Assembly (NCBI GenBank): GCA_037349105.1 | Contig: JAYJMM010000087.1 | Location: forward strand, 1,731,501 to 1,795,500 | Direction of reading: 5' to 3' | DNA: 64,000 bases | Source: Limnomonas spitsbergensis | Taxonomy: Eukaryota; Chlorophyta; Chlorophyceae; Chlamydomonadales | Shown here: positions 1-12,800 of the stretch, one piece after another | Layout of the letters: every line of letters starts with the position of its first letter | How positions within the stretch are numbered: position 1 is the stretch's first letter | Notes under the pieces: generated by a model | The model's database searches: none | Seen by the model: the letters and a program-made list of their open reading frames with translations, nothing else | Told to the model about the DNA's origin: nothing | Translations under genes and position numbers: made by a program

Positions 1-6
1 AATCGT

Positions 7-117
7 GAATATTCAAAGTCCCAGTCTCCAGTCCATGCCTTTCAGAGCCATGCTTAGTCGTTTGACACCCAACATCCTGAATATTCAAAGTCCAAGTCCC
101 ATGTCCATGCCTTTCAT
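7..117. repeat. Two direct copies of a ~45-bp motif, 70 bp apart
   Basis: The motif beginning GAATATTCAAAGTCC and ending near CCATGCCTTTCA occurs twice. It lies just downstream of the exon 8 donor in the intron that leaves the window on the left. No gene is seen in bases 1-128. Confidence 0.6.
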
Positions 118-128
118 AAACTCCTCAC

Positions 129-853
129 CTGTTGCGGTGCACACGATTTCACTGGGTACAGGAGCATGTGCGTCAACGCCCCCCGGCGATAGACATCGGG
201 CTGGTGCTGAATAGTGAGACGGGGAGACGCGTCAGACGCTGGAGGGGGGACGATGCATCCAAGCACTGAACCAGATCCAGATCTAGGACCAGACCCGGAT
301 CCAGGCAAATCCGAGGAACAAATTGCTGCATTCAAAGATCTTCTCAGTCCCTGACCTTGTAGTCCCAGCGCCCGCAGCGCCGAGGCCACTTCATCAGGCT
401 GGTCTGGATGGCAATCAGAGGCCGCGTCAAACACCTCCTCGGCATGTTCCCCTCTCCCCCCCCCAGGATCTGCCTCAGCCTCCGACTCTTCCCTCAGTCG
501 CCCCAACGGCCTTTCAAAATCCACCGACAGCGGGACCGGGCCGCCCGGCAGCTCCAGCAGCAGGCCTGACCCAGTCCCCACATTCGACGGCAGCCGCCGC
601 TGCTGGGCCTGCTGGGCCAGACCGTCGCCGCACTGTCCAGCCATCGGCGCACATTTCAGATTCGAATTTGAAATTGTGTGATCTGGCACCATAAAGTAGC
701 GTTTGATCAGCCTGACGAGCAGGTGGATCTCCTCAAAGGTGCTGAGCGCTCCTAGGGAGGCGCGGATGGCGCCGGTGGGCCTGCCGCCCGAGCCCAGATC
801 TCGGTCGTCCCAGCAGACGTGCCCGGCCTCAAAGTTCTCACGGAGCTCTTGAG
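129..853 (-). CDS. MOCOS: MOCOS exon 8: end of aminotransferase domain, linker, start of MOSC_N
   Basis: The exon follows an AAATAACAG acceptor and ends at CAACAG|GTGAGG; it holds 241 codons plus the last two bases of a split codon. It begins [17 protein letters not shown], then [18 protein letters not shown], which closely follows the end of the class V aminotransferase domain in plant ABA3. A low-complexity linker of roughly 160 residues rich in Gly, Ser, Pro and Asp follows; MOCOS proteins have a linker here but its sequence is not conserved. The last residues, [16 protein letters not shown], are the first strand of the MOSC N-terminal beta barrel. The remainder of MOSC must lie in exons left of the window. 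Confidence 0.9.
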
Positions 854-3800
854 CTGTTATTTTGTAGGAAGGTCGAAACGGTCAGGGATCAAAATAACAA
901 TATCATGTTCACGCAAAGGAAACGCCCTAATTTGAAGGTTTGGGCATACTGTATCGGTACTTAGTACGGAATTATGAAGAAGAGTACAGCTTGCCGGCCA
1001 CACCGGTACATCACAGAGAAAAGACACACACAGCACGAGATGGGGATCATGGGTTTGGATCAAAGTTTGCACACATATATTTTGAGCTGTCGTTGCGGGG
1101 AAGTGGAACCTGAGAGGATCCAATCAAAGTATGGAAGGGTTCACACAGATCTTGAGCTGTGCCATGGGGATCAAATTTCTCCCGCAGCGCTTGAGATCTC
1201 GTGTCAGGAAGGTGGAACAAAGCAGGGATCGGACCCGTGGATACATGCCGCAGCTTCAAGGTCGATGGAGCGGGCCGGAGGAACAAGGGCAAGCCCATTG
1301 CAGGTCGGACGAGACATAAGGCGGGGATTGATGTCGTGGACTGATGTCCTCAGTCCTCACGCAGCTCTACAGCCGTCGAGGCGGGACAGAGGAAGAGGGC
1401 ATGCGACAGGGATCTAGGTGGGGATTCGAATGTCTGTTGAGCCGGGGATTCGAATGTCTGTTGAACAGGGACTACAGGCTGCATTGGGTGTGCGTCTCTC
1501 AGAGGTATCAATGCGGCAAGGGGGAGCTGAAAAACAGGACTGAGGTGCTGCCGCGTCCTCAATCTTGGCTCAGGCCTTCCACTCTTTCAGTCCATCAGAA
1601 AAAGTATGGAGATGTTTGGGGTTCAGGTTACAAGGTTACTGGGTTCACAAGAATCATTACCTGACAGCCCCAGCAGCTTGGCGCAAGCGCCGGGATTACA
1701 GAAGCAGCCGAATCTCAGATGTATCCCGTGCAGTCCCGCCAGGGTGCGTACCTGCAGATGGGAGGGGCAGTTGACCGCATTCAGATCATGGGGGCCTGGC
1801 CTTTGCTTTGTATTTCATGATTTCCTGTGGATGTGCTTTGCATTTCTTCGTCATCAAACACCAGTACTGACTACATGTTCAGGGTTAAGGGATACGTACC
1901 AATAGCCTGTACATCATTGACGTCATTTCCGGTTGGCAATCAAGGGTTCCGGCAGAATATTTGCCCAGAGGACAGCATTGACGGAAATAATTGCATTGAA
2001 AACAAGGGAAGTCAATTCGAATGTGCCACAATTGGATTGTTTGTTCAACAGATGGAAGCTGTACAGCATGCGCATCCGCTGCAAGGCCTGCCAGCAGTGA
2101 TGCCCTTTTCATACATTTTGTGTCAATTAATAATTTGCCCAGGTGTGAAAAAGTGTGTACATGAGTGAAAAAGTGTGAGAGCCGAGCTGAAGCCGAGGTG
2201 GGGGTGTGTGGGGGGGCGCCCGAGCCCACCCGCATGGGGGTCCGGGGGCGAAAGGGTGGGAATGATCATCAGATTCTTCATTGAAAAGTGCTCAATTTCA
2301 TGACGTGTCCGAGATTTCAAGGATTCAAGAGTTAAGCTCAAAGTCAGTCCTCGGTGCTTAAGCATGGGATTCATTGTAACTTGTGACCATTTCTCCTGAT
2401 TCCTACTTATAGCATCCATGTCGCTGTCTTGCGAGCATCCAAGCCGCTAGCAGCAGCCGCAAATAGGCTCAAATGCTGACATGGGTCTTAGGTAGTGCTC
2501 TGGTAGTGCTTGATGCGCGGCAAATTCGGCAAATTCAGCAAGCATCAAGCATGCATCCGCCGAGTCACTGTCGCTACAGGTATCGATTAAATCTCCCATG
2601 GTAAAATGCGATATTATGTAATGATTCAACGTGGTAAGAAAGAGGTCCTGACGTTCACAATGTGATGCGTTCCCACCCTAGATCGAAAAGCAATTTGTTT
2701 CCCGCATTTCCCCACATGCCATTCAGCCTTGGGCGATGAGTGTACAAAATTCGACGATTTCAATTATTTGGATTTCGCCCGAACTATGGCCGACAGCGAT
2801 GCATCGCCAAAAAAGTTTGCACTGCCTGCCAGGATTCGAATTGCTCAGTTTGCTTGTTCTTGATTCGTTTCAATTTGATTTATAAGGCACCGGTAATGAA
2901 TTGAAAATGCATCCAAGCACCAGCACTTCCACAACAGATGAACATGGTGCAGCCCCATTAAGCTTCGGCTCGGTTAAGATATACTCAGTTGTCAATTTCA
3001 TATTCAAGACTTTTTTACGCTACCTGTTACCCTGTATAGTGTATAACATACGTAAAGGTTGCCATCCAGCAAAATAATGTTTTCGAGGGGTGCGTGATGG
3101 GCCACATAAGACAGAAAGAAAGCTACGCCCTGTAAGAGCGTGGAGGTTAAGGAAACAACGCAGCTTGGGGCCGTAGCCACATCCGCGCCGTTACCATTAC
3201 ACACCACATAGATTATACATAATTGATGTCCGTTGTGCGCGATCCCGCCGCTGCGGGGAAACCGTCATAAACAGTCAGAATCAGGTGATGCGTGGACGAA
3301 GAAAGAACTAGCGTTTCCCCTGCGAATCTGAATAAACATTTTTATTTATTAGGTGTGCGGGGGGAACGCTTTTCCGAACTACATGACAGTATGAAAAGAA
3401 AAAACACAAAAAATATAAACCGGAACACTGTGTCCATAAGGCATATGAAGAGATGGAGAAGTGTGAAGGTAGAGGCCCTTCCAAGCCTAGTAAGTGCACT
3501 GTTTATACAAGTGCAATTCAGCGTTAAATCTATAATTGAGCGACATCACGACCTACAGCCAAGGCAGCCTGGTGCAGCAAGCCCTGTTGTTCGGGCCTGC
3601 GGCTGCCGGCTGGTCAAGGTTAGGTCCCCATCAACCCAGTTTGGCCGCCAGGCAGCCCCTCATCCACAATCTACTGCACAAAGAAACAACCACAGCCTCG
3701 GCCCCCGCGCCCCGCACCTCGCCGTAACCGACATAACTCCCATCCGGCCGAAGCAGGTTGAATGTAACGGTCGGGCCGCGCCTTCCGTTACCGCCGCACT

Positions 3801-6800
3801 CTTTGCCTTCCTCTGAGAATCGCTGCCGGATCTCCCCTAGCGGCCCCCAGCCTCCATACAGCTCCACCACTGCCCCCCCGCTCCCATGTCGCAGATCTGC
3901 CAGGCTGGCCGCCAGGTGTCTGGCCAGGCATCCCGCGTGGCGCTCTATGGCGGTGAACCCGCCGAGCTGCCGGAGGAGCGTGAAGCCGTGCCGTGCCGCT
4001 GCAATGGCGGTGAAAGGCAGCGTGCCATCCTCCAGACCTGACGGCCCAGGCCGCCTGCATACATGCAGCAGCAGCAACAGCAGCAATAACCATCACACAT
4101 CTCACACCATGTCACACAGACACACACAGAGCTCACTCAAATCACACGTTTATCACTCCCACATGGCGGTGGAAATGTACGTGTCGTCATCAGCTTTTGA
4201 CAGCCCAGACTGCCAGGTCGTGCAGCAGAAGCCAAAACCGCACACCTGTCACACTTTGTCACACCTGGTGCCCACTCATATCACTCCTTCATGACATAGG
4301 GTGGGGATGTTGAATGGTTAAGAATACAAACCCGACGACAAGGGTTCCCCCATGTCAATAAGGTGCTGCCAATCGTACTGCTGTACTGCTAATCACACTG
4401 CTGTACTGCTCGTTGTACTACATTCTGGATCTGTGGCCCACCCTTCCTTGCCCGTCTTGGCCCACCTGCGCACAAAGTCCTCATCCGCTGCTGCGGCCAG
4501 CACGGTGCCGCCGGCGAAGTAGCCACGACTCGCGCTGAGTAGGGCCAGGGCATCCCGACGCACCACCAGCGCTCCTAGGCCAGTGGGGTACCTGGTCCAG
4601 GGCAGGAAGGGGGGAGGGGTTATGGGATTAGGCAGCTGGCGTTTAGGGTGTATCGTACAGGGCCAGTGCATCCCCACACGCAACCAGTGCTCCTGGGCCA
4701 GAGGGGTACCTGGTCTGGGGCAGGAAGGGCGGGAGGGGGTCAAATGGGTTTTGGCAGCCAGCGTTTAGAGTGAAGGGTTCAGGGCCAGAGCATCCTGACG
4801 CACAACCAACGCACTTAACGCCACCTCCTAGCTCCCTATCCCGCCCAAAAGCTGTGCCCTATCCCGCCCAAACGCTGTGCCCTATCCCGCCCAAACGCTG
4901 TGCCCTATCCCGCCCAAACGCTGTGCCCTATCCCGCCCAAACGCTGTGCCCTATCCCGCCCAAACGCTGTGCCCTATCCCGCCCAAACGCTGTGCCCTAT
5001 CCCGCCCAAACGCTGTGCCCTATCCCGCCCAAACGCTGTGCCCTATCCCGCCCAAACGCTGTGTAGTACATTTCCCCCTTGCTCCCTGTCCCACCCAAAT
5101 ACGGTGTACTACATTTCCCCCCTTGCTCCCTGTCCCACCCAAAGACGGTGTACTACATTTCTCCCCTTGCTCCCTATCCCACCCAATACGTCTATTACAT
5201 ACCTCACACTTGCTCCCTATCCCGCCCAAATAGCGTGTACTACATTTCCCCCATTGTGCCCTATCCCACCCAAGCACCGTGTAGAACATTCCACCCCTTG
5301 CTCCCTATCCAACCCAAATACGGTGTACTACATTTCCCCCCTTGCTCCCTGTCCCACCCAAAGACGGTGTACTACATTTCCCCCCTTGCTCCCTATCCCA
5401 CCCAAATACGTCTATTACATACCTCACACTTGCTCCCTATCCAACCCAAATACGGTGTACTACATTTCCCCCCTTGCTCCCTGTCCCACCCAAATACGGT
5501 GTACTACATTTCCCCCCTTGCTCCCTATCCCACCCAATACGTCTATTACATACCTCACACTTGCTCCCTATCCCGCCCAAATAGCGTGTACTACATTTCC
5601 CCCATTGTGCCCTATCCCACCCAAGCACCGTGTAGAACATTCCACCCCTTGCTCCCTATCCCACCCAAATCCGTGTAGTACATTTCACCCTTCATTGCGG
5701 ATCCCACCCAAATATCTTGTAATACGACAGGACGACGAAGTCAACTGCATGGGCTGAGAGGTCCGGTGGGTGCGTCGAACAAGCCTTGGCTGCATCGAGA
5801 AGCACCAAGCAGCGCCCACAGCTCTGCAAGCATTACAGATGGAAGGTGATCATCAGGTTAAATATTCAGGATTTAGGGTAAAGGACTCTGGCTCTGGGAA
5901 ATCAGGCATAGAAACAGACCTCTTTGCGAACAAGCCCTGGCACCATGGAGAACCAATCCGCAACCAAAGCTCTAGGAGCATTCCAGAGGGAAAGGGTGAT
6001 GATCAAAGCACGCTGTCCCAATTCAGGTGAGTGATTCAGGGTTAAGGGTGAAGGGAGTAGGGCATAGAAAGGGAGGATGTGTCGAGAAGACCCTACCGGC
6101 ATCAAGAAAACCCATTCGAGACGACAGCCCATAATAGACATGAGCCCTGAAGCCTTCCCAGTAGAGGACTCAGGATGTGCTGCCCTCTCCAAAGTCAAGG
6201 GTTCAGGGGTTGTAGTTTAGGACGAAGAAGTGTGGCTCAGGGTGCGGGATCGTGTGCCAGGGTTATATAGGGCAGGGTGCAGGACAAGTACAAAGGGGGT
6301 TCCAGAAGGACTGCTGCTTCTGCTTCTGCTGCTTTAATACCACCATCACTTACCCCCTTCTGCTGAGGCGCTACTCCCCCACCCCCACCCACAACTTCCC
6401 ACAACACAACCTGCTGCTACTGCTGCAGCTGCGTCTCATGCAATTAACCCCCACCCCCACCCCCACCCCCCCCACCGTCTCCACCCCACCTGCTGCTGTG
6501 TCTCATGCAATTACCCCCCACCCCCCACCACCCTACCGTCTCTACCCCACCTGCTGGGGCATCTCATGCAATTACCCCCCCCTCCCCCCCCCCCACGACC
6601 TCCACCCCACCTGCAGCTGTGTCTCATGCAATTACCCCCCACCCCCCACCCACCCCACCGTCTCCACCCCACCTGCAGCTGTGTCTCATGCAATTACCCC
6701 CCTCCCCCCCCACCCTCACCCTCTCCACCCCACCTGCAGCTGCATCTCATGCTATTACCCCCCTCCCCCCCACCGTCTCCACCCCACCTGCAGCTGTGTC

Positions 6801-9800
6801 TCATGCAATTACCCCCCTCCCCCCCACCGTCTCCACCCCACCTGCAGCTGCGCCTCATGCAATTAACCCCCCCCCCCCCCCCACCGTTTCCACCCCACCT
6901 GCAGCTGCATCTCATGCAATTACCCCCCTCCCCCCCACCGTCTCCACCCCACCTGCAGCCGTGTCTCATGCAATTACCCCCCACCCCACCCCACCGTCTC
7001 CACCCCACCTGCTGCTGTGTCTCATGCAATTACTCCCCCCCCCCCCCCCCACCGTCTCCACCCCACCTGCAGCTGCGTCTCATGCAATTACCCCCCCCCC
7101 CCCCCCACCCCACCGTCTCCACCCCACCTGCAGCTGCATCTCATGCAATTACCCCCCACCCCCCACCCCAACGTCTCCACCCCACCTGATGCTGCGTCTC
7201 ATGCAATTACCCCCCTCCCCCCCACCGTCTCCACCCCACCTGCAGCTGTGTCTCATGCAATTACCCCCCACCCCCCACCCCCCCCACCGTCTCTACCCCA
7301 CCTGCTGCTGCGTCTCATGCAATTACCCCCCACCCCCCCCCCACCCTACCGTCTCTACCCCACCTGCTGCTGCGTCTCATGCAATTACCCCCCACCCCCC
7401 CCCCACCCTACCGTCTCTATCCCACCTGCTGCTGCGTCTCATACAATTACCCCCCCACCCCCCCCACCCCACCGTCTCTACCCCACCTGCTGCTGCGTCT
7501 CATACAATCACCCCCCCCCGCCAACCCACCACCACCTCCGCCCGCACCTGTTACATATCTGATGCAATTACCCCCACCCCCCACCACCTCCGCCCACACC
7601 TGCTGCTGCGGCTGTTGCTGATGCGATTGCCCCCACCCTGCCACCTCTGCCCACACCTACTGCTGCGGCTGTTGCTGATGCGATTGCCCCCACCCTGCCA
7701 CCTCTGCCCTCACCTGCTGCTGCGGCTGTTGCTGATGCGATTGCCCCCACCCTGCCACCTCTGCCCATACCTGCTGCTGCTGCTCCTGCAGCGCTCCCCC
7801 TCTGGCCGCATCCACCGCAGCCATATCGTAGCGCAGCCCACTGAAGTTGCACTCCAGAGGCATTGCAAAGAGGTGCAGCGGGCCGCCGCGTGCAGCCGGG
7901 CTGCCACTTACAGTCGGGCCAGCGTACACAGGGTTGCGGGCGGCTGGCTGCCGGGGCTCGCATTTTGCGGCAGCCAAGGTAGCAGGCCGCACAGCACCGG
8001 AGCTGGTCTCGCCCGTGTCCCCAGAGCACACGTCCCCCGAGGCCATCACGGCGTCGGCGTCGGCGTTCTTAAGACCCGCACACCTTTTCATGGTCTTGAG
8101 ATGTTGCACAGTATAGGGTCCCAGAGAGTGTGCATCGACCGGCTCCTCCGAAACGTGTACCGGCTGCTCCTGGGCTTGAACCAACTGATCTGGAGCGTGT
8201 CCCGCCTCTGGCTCGAGCAGGTCGACGACGTGTACCGCTGCCCCGGCCGCTAGCGCGTGCTCCCGGATGCCCAGGACGCTGTTGTGGTTGTGGAGGGTGT
8301 AGGTGAGGCTGCCACCGGTTGCCCAGGGGAAGCATTCGCCTACCTGCAAAAGGCATCAGACACAAGCTTTGAGCACTGGGGGTGCAGGCGGCAGATCTTA
8401 AGGATCCAAGGCTGCCAGCGGATCTAGAGAAGCCAGGTTAAGGAGCGGGTCTGGGGGATCCAGGGTTTGATGGTAGATCTGGAAGATCCACTGTTAGAAG
8501 CGGATCTGGAGAAGCTAGGCTTCGAAGCATACGAGGAGGGACCAGGTACCTCCGCGGATCAGGAGGATCACAAGTTGTGAATCCGTCCATCAGTCTCGAA
8601 ACCAGCCCATTCTATCCTTCAGTCCACAAGACCTTGACATTCTCCAGTCACTGAACCCTTCCTAGTAGAGCCCACCTGGGTAGGAACTTCCTACCCAGGT
8701 GGGCTCTCTTGGGCGGCCTTGTCAGCACTCATCTCACATGAGTCCATAAATCATAGTCCTTGCACCCTCCCCAGATTCCCTTTGCACCCCAAACCCCAGA
8801 CTAACACACATCCTACCAAATGAGTGGCTGCAGTGACCGTCCCTCTCAGGAAGACTTTGTATGCTCCTATAGGAGATTATTAGGAACGCATTGCACATCT
8901 GCCCACCCCCTCCTAACCTCTCCCCCTTTCAGGCAGACTCTATGTGCCCCCTCCAGGGGGACGCCGCACCTCCGCCCTGCCCCCCTATCATCTCCCCCTC
9001 CCTTGCCAATTTCAGGGCCGCAGCGCCCGTCCCTGTCAAGACGGCCTCACACTCCTCAACAGGAGCAAGCTCTGCAGGGTCCGGCGCCGAATTCCCCCCC
9101 CCCAAGCCCCCCTCTGCAGGGTCCGGCGCCGAATTCCCCCCCCCCAAGCCCCCCTCTGCAGGGTCCGGCGCCGAATTCCCCCCCCCCAAGCCCCCCTCTG
9201 CAGGGTCCGGCGCCGAATTCCCCCCCCCCAAGCCCCCCTCTGCAGGGTCCGGCGCCGAATTCCCCCCCCCCAAGCCCCCCTCTGCAGGGTCCGGCGCCGA
9301 ATTCCCCCCCCCCAAGCCCCCCTCTGCAGGGTCCGGCGCCGAATTCCCCCCCCCCAAGCCCCCCTCTGCAGGGTCCGGCGCCGAATTCCCCCCCCCCCAA
9401 GCCCCCCTCTGCAGGGTCCGGCGCCGAATTCCCCCCCCCAAGCCCCCCTCTGCAGGGTCCGGCGCCGAATTCCCCCCCCCAAGCCCCCCTCTGCAGGGTC
9501 CGGCGCCGAATTCCCCCCCCCAAGCCCCCCTCTGCAGGGTCCGGCGCCGAATTCCCCCCCCCAAGCCCCCCTCTGCAGGGTCCGGCGCCGAATTACCACC
9601 CCCAAGCCCCCCTCTGCAGGGTCCGGCGCCGAATTCCCCCCCCCAAGCCCCCCTCTGCAGGGTCCGGCGCCGAATTCCCCCCCCCAAGCCCCCCTCTGCA
9701 GGGTCCGGCGCCGAATTCCCCCCCCCCAAGCCCCCCTCTGCAGGGTCCGGCGCCGAATTCCCCCCCCCCAAGCCCCCCTCTGCAGGGTCCGGCGCCGAAT

Positions 9801-12800
9801 TCCCCCCCCCAAGCCCCCCTCTGCAGGGTCCGGCGCCGAATTCCCCCCCCCCAAGCCCCCCTCTGCAGGGTCAGGCGCCGAATTCCCCCCCCCAAGCCCC
9901 CCTCTGCAGGGTCCGGCGCCGAATTCCCCCCCCCCAAGCCCCCCTCTGCAGGGTCCGGCGCCGAATTCCCCCCCCCAAGCCCCCCTCTGCAGGGTCCGGC
10001 GCCGAATTCCCCCCCCCCAAGCCCCCCTCTGCAGGGTCCGGCGCCGAATTCCCCCCCCCCAAGCCCCCCTCTGCAGGGTCCGGCGCCGAATTCCCCCCCC
10101 CAAGCCCCCCTCTGCAGGGTCAGGCGCCGAATTCCCCCCCCCAAGCCCCCCTCTGCAGGGTCCGGCGCCGAATTCCCCCCCCCCAAGCCCCCCTCTGCAG
10201 GGTCCGGCGCCGAATTCCCCCCCCCAAGCCCCCCTCTGCAGGGTCCGGCGCCGAATTCCCCCCCCCCAAGCCCCCCTCTGCAGGGTCCGGCGCCGAATTC
10301 CCCCCCCCAAGCCCCCCTCTGCAGGGTCCGGCGCCGAATTCCCCCCCCCCAAGCCCCCCTCTGCAGGGTCCGGCGCCGAATTCCCCCCCCCAAGCCCCCC
10401 TCTGCAGGGTCCGGCGCCGAATTCCCCCCCCAAGCCCCCCTCTGCAGGGTCCGGCGCCGAATTCCCCCCCCAAGCCCCCCTCTGCAGGGTCCGGCGCCGA
10501 ATTCCCCCCCCCCAAGCCCCCCTCTGCAGGGTCCGGCGCCGAATTCCCCCCCCCAAGCCCCCCTCTGCAGGGTCCGGCGCCGAATTCCCCCCCCCAAGCC
10601 CCCCTCTGCAGGGTCCGGCGCCGAATTCCCCCCCCCAAGCCCCCCTCTGCAGGGTCCGGCGCCGAATTCCCCCCCCCCAAGCCCCCCTCTGCAGGGTCCG
10701 GCGCCGAATTCCCCCCCCCCAAGCCCCCCTCTGCAGGGTCCGGCGCCGAATTCCCCCCCCCCAAGCCCCCCTCTGCAGGGTCCGGCGCCGAATTCCCCCC
10801 CCCAAGCCCCCCTCTGCAGGGTCCGGCGCCGAATTCCCCCCCCCCAAGCCCCCCTCTGCAGGGTCCGGCGCCGAATTCCCCCCCCCCAAGCCCCCCTCTG
10901 CAGGGTCCGGCGCCGAATTCCCCCCCCCCAAGCCCCCCTCTGCAGGGTCCGGCGCCGAATTCCCCCCCCCCAAGCCCCCCTCTGCAGGGTCCGGCGCCGA
11001 ATTCCCCCCCCAAGCCCCCCTCTGCAGGGTCCGGCGCCGAATTCCCCCCCCCCAAGCCCCCCTCTGCAGGGTCCGGCGCCGAATTCCCCCCCCCCAAGCC
11101 CCCCTCTGCAGGGTCCGGCGCCGAATTCCCCCCCCCAAGCCCCCCTCTGCAGGGTCCGGCGCCGAATTCCCCCCCCAAGCCCCCCTCTGCAGGGTCCGGC
11201 GCCGAATTCCCCCCCCCCAAGCCCCCCTCTGCAGGGTCCGGCGCCGAATTCCCCCCCCCAAGCCCCCCTCTGCAGGGTCCGGCGCCGAATTCCCCCCCCC
11301 CAAGCCCCCCTCTGCAGGGTCCGGCGCCGAATTCCCCCCCCCCAAGCCCCCCTCTGCAGGGTCCGGCGCCGAATCCCCCCCCCCCAAGCCCCCCTCTGCA
11401 GGGTCCGGCGCCGAATTCCCCCCCCCCAAGCCCCCCTCTGCAGGGTCCGGCGCCGAATTCCCCCCCCCCCAAGCCCCCCTCTGCAGGGTCCGGCGCCGAA
11501 TTCCCCCCCCCCAAGCCCCCCTCTGCAGGGTCCGGCGCCGAATTCCCCCCCCCCAAGCCCCCCTCTGCAGGGTCCGGCGCCGAATTCCCCCCCCCCAAGC
11601 CCCCCTCTGCAGGGTCCGGCGCCGAATTCCCCCCCCCAAGCCCCCCTCTGCAGGGTCCGGCGCCGAATTCCCCCCCCAAGCCCCCCTCTGCAGGGTCCGG
11701 CGCCGAATTCCCCCCCCCCAAGCCCCCCTCTGCAGGGTCCGGCGCCGAATTCCCCCCCCCCAAGCCCCCCTCTGCAGGGTCCGGCGCCGAATTCCCCCCC
11801 CCCATGCCCCCCTCTGCAGGGTCCGGCGCCGAATTCCCCCCCCCCAAGCCCCCCTCTGCAGGGTCCGGCGCCGAATTCCCCCCCCCCAAGCCCCCCTCTG
11901 CAGGGTCCGGCGCCGAATTCCCCCCCCCAAGCCCCCCTCTGCAGGGTCCGGCGCCGAATTCCCCCCCCCCAAGCCCCCCTCTGCAGGGTCCGGCGCCGAA
12001 TTCCCCCCCCCCAAGCCCCCCTCTGCAGGGTCCGGCGCCGAATTCCCCCCCCCCAAGCCCCCCTCTGCAGGGTCCGGCGCCGAATTCCCCCCCCCCAAGC
12101 CCCCCTCTGCAGGGTCCGGCGCCGAATTCCCCCCCCCCAAGCCCCCCTCTGCAGGGTCCGGCGCCGAATTCCCCCCCCCAAGCCCCCCTCTGCAGGGTCC
12201 GGCGCCGAATTCCCCCCCCCAAGCCCCCCTCTGCAGGGTCCGGCGCCGAATTCCCCCCCCCCAAGCCCCCCTCTGCAGGGTCCGGCGCCGAATCCCCCCC
12301 CCCCAAGCCCCCCTCTGCAGGGTCCGGCGCCGAATTCCCCCCCCCCAAGCCCCCCTCTGCAGGGTCCGGCGCCGAATTCCCCCCCCCCAAGCCCCCCTCT
12401 GCAGGGTCCGGCGCCGAATTCCCCCCCCCCAAGCCCCCCTCTGCAGGGTCCGGCGCCGAATTCCCCCCCCCAAGCCCCCCTCTGCAGGGTCCGGCGCCGA
12501 ATTCCCCCCCCCCAAGCCCCCCTCTGCAGGGTCCGGCGCCGAATTCCCCCCCCCCAAGCCCCCCTCTGCAGGGTCCGGCGCCGAATTCCCCCCCCCAAGC
12601 CCCCCTCTGCAGGGTCCGGCGCCGAATTCCCCCCCCCAAGCCCCCCTCTGCAGGGTCCGGCGCCGAATTCCCCCCCCCCAAGCCCCCCTCTGCAGGGTCC
12701 GGCGCCGAATTCCCCCCCCCCAAGCCCCCCTCTGCAGGGTCCGGCGCCGAATTCCCCCCCCCCAAGCCCCCCTCTGCAGGGTCCGGCGCCGAATTCCCCC

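Noticed and set aside
4770..5757. Proline-rich plus-strand frames up to 285 codons
   Set aside because: They come from the 23/44-bp repeats, which are copies of the exon 4 donor on the opposite strand.
6252..8253. Long proline/histidine-rich frames, including a 582-codon plus-strand frame
   Set aside because: They are products of the CT-rich minisatellite and of reading MOCOS exon 3 on the wrong strand; the minus strand gives the clear family match.
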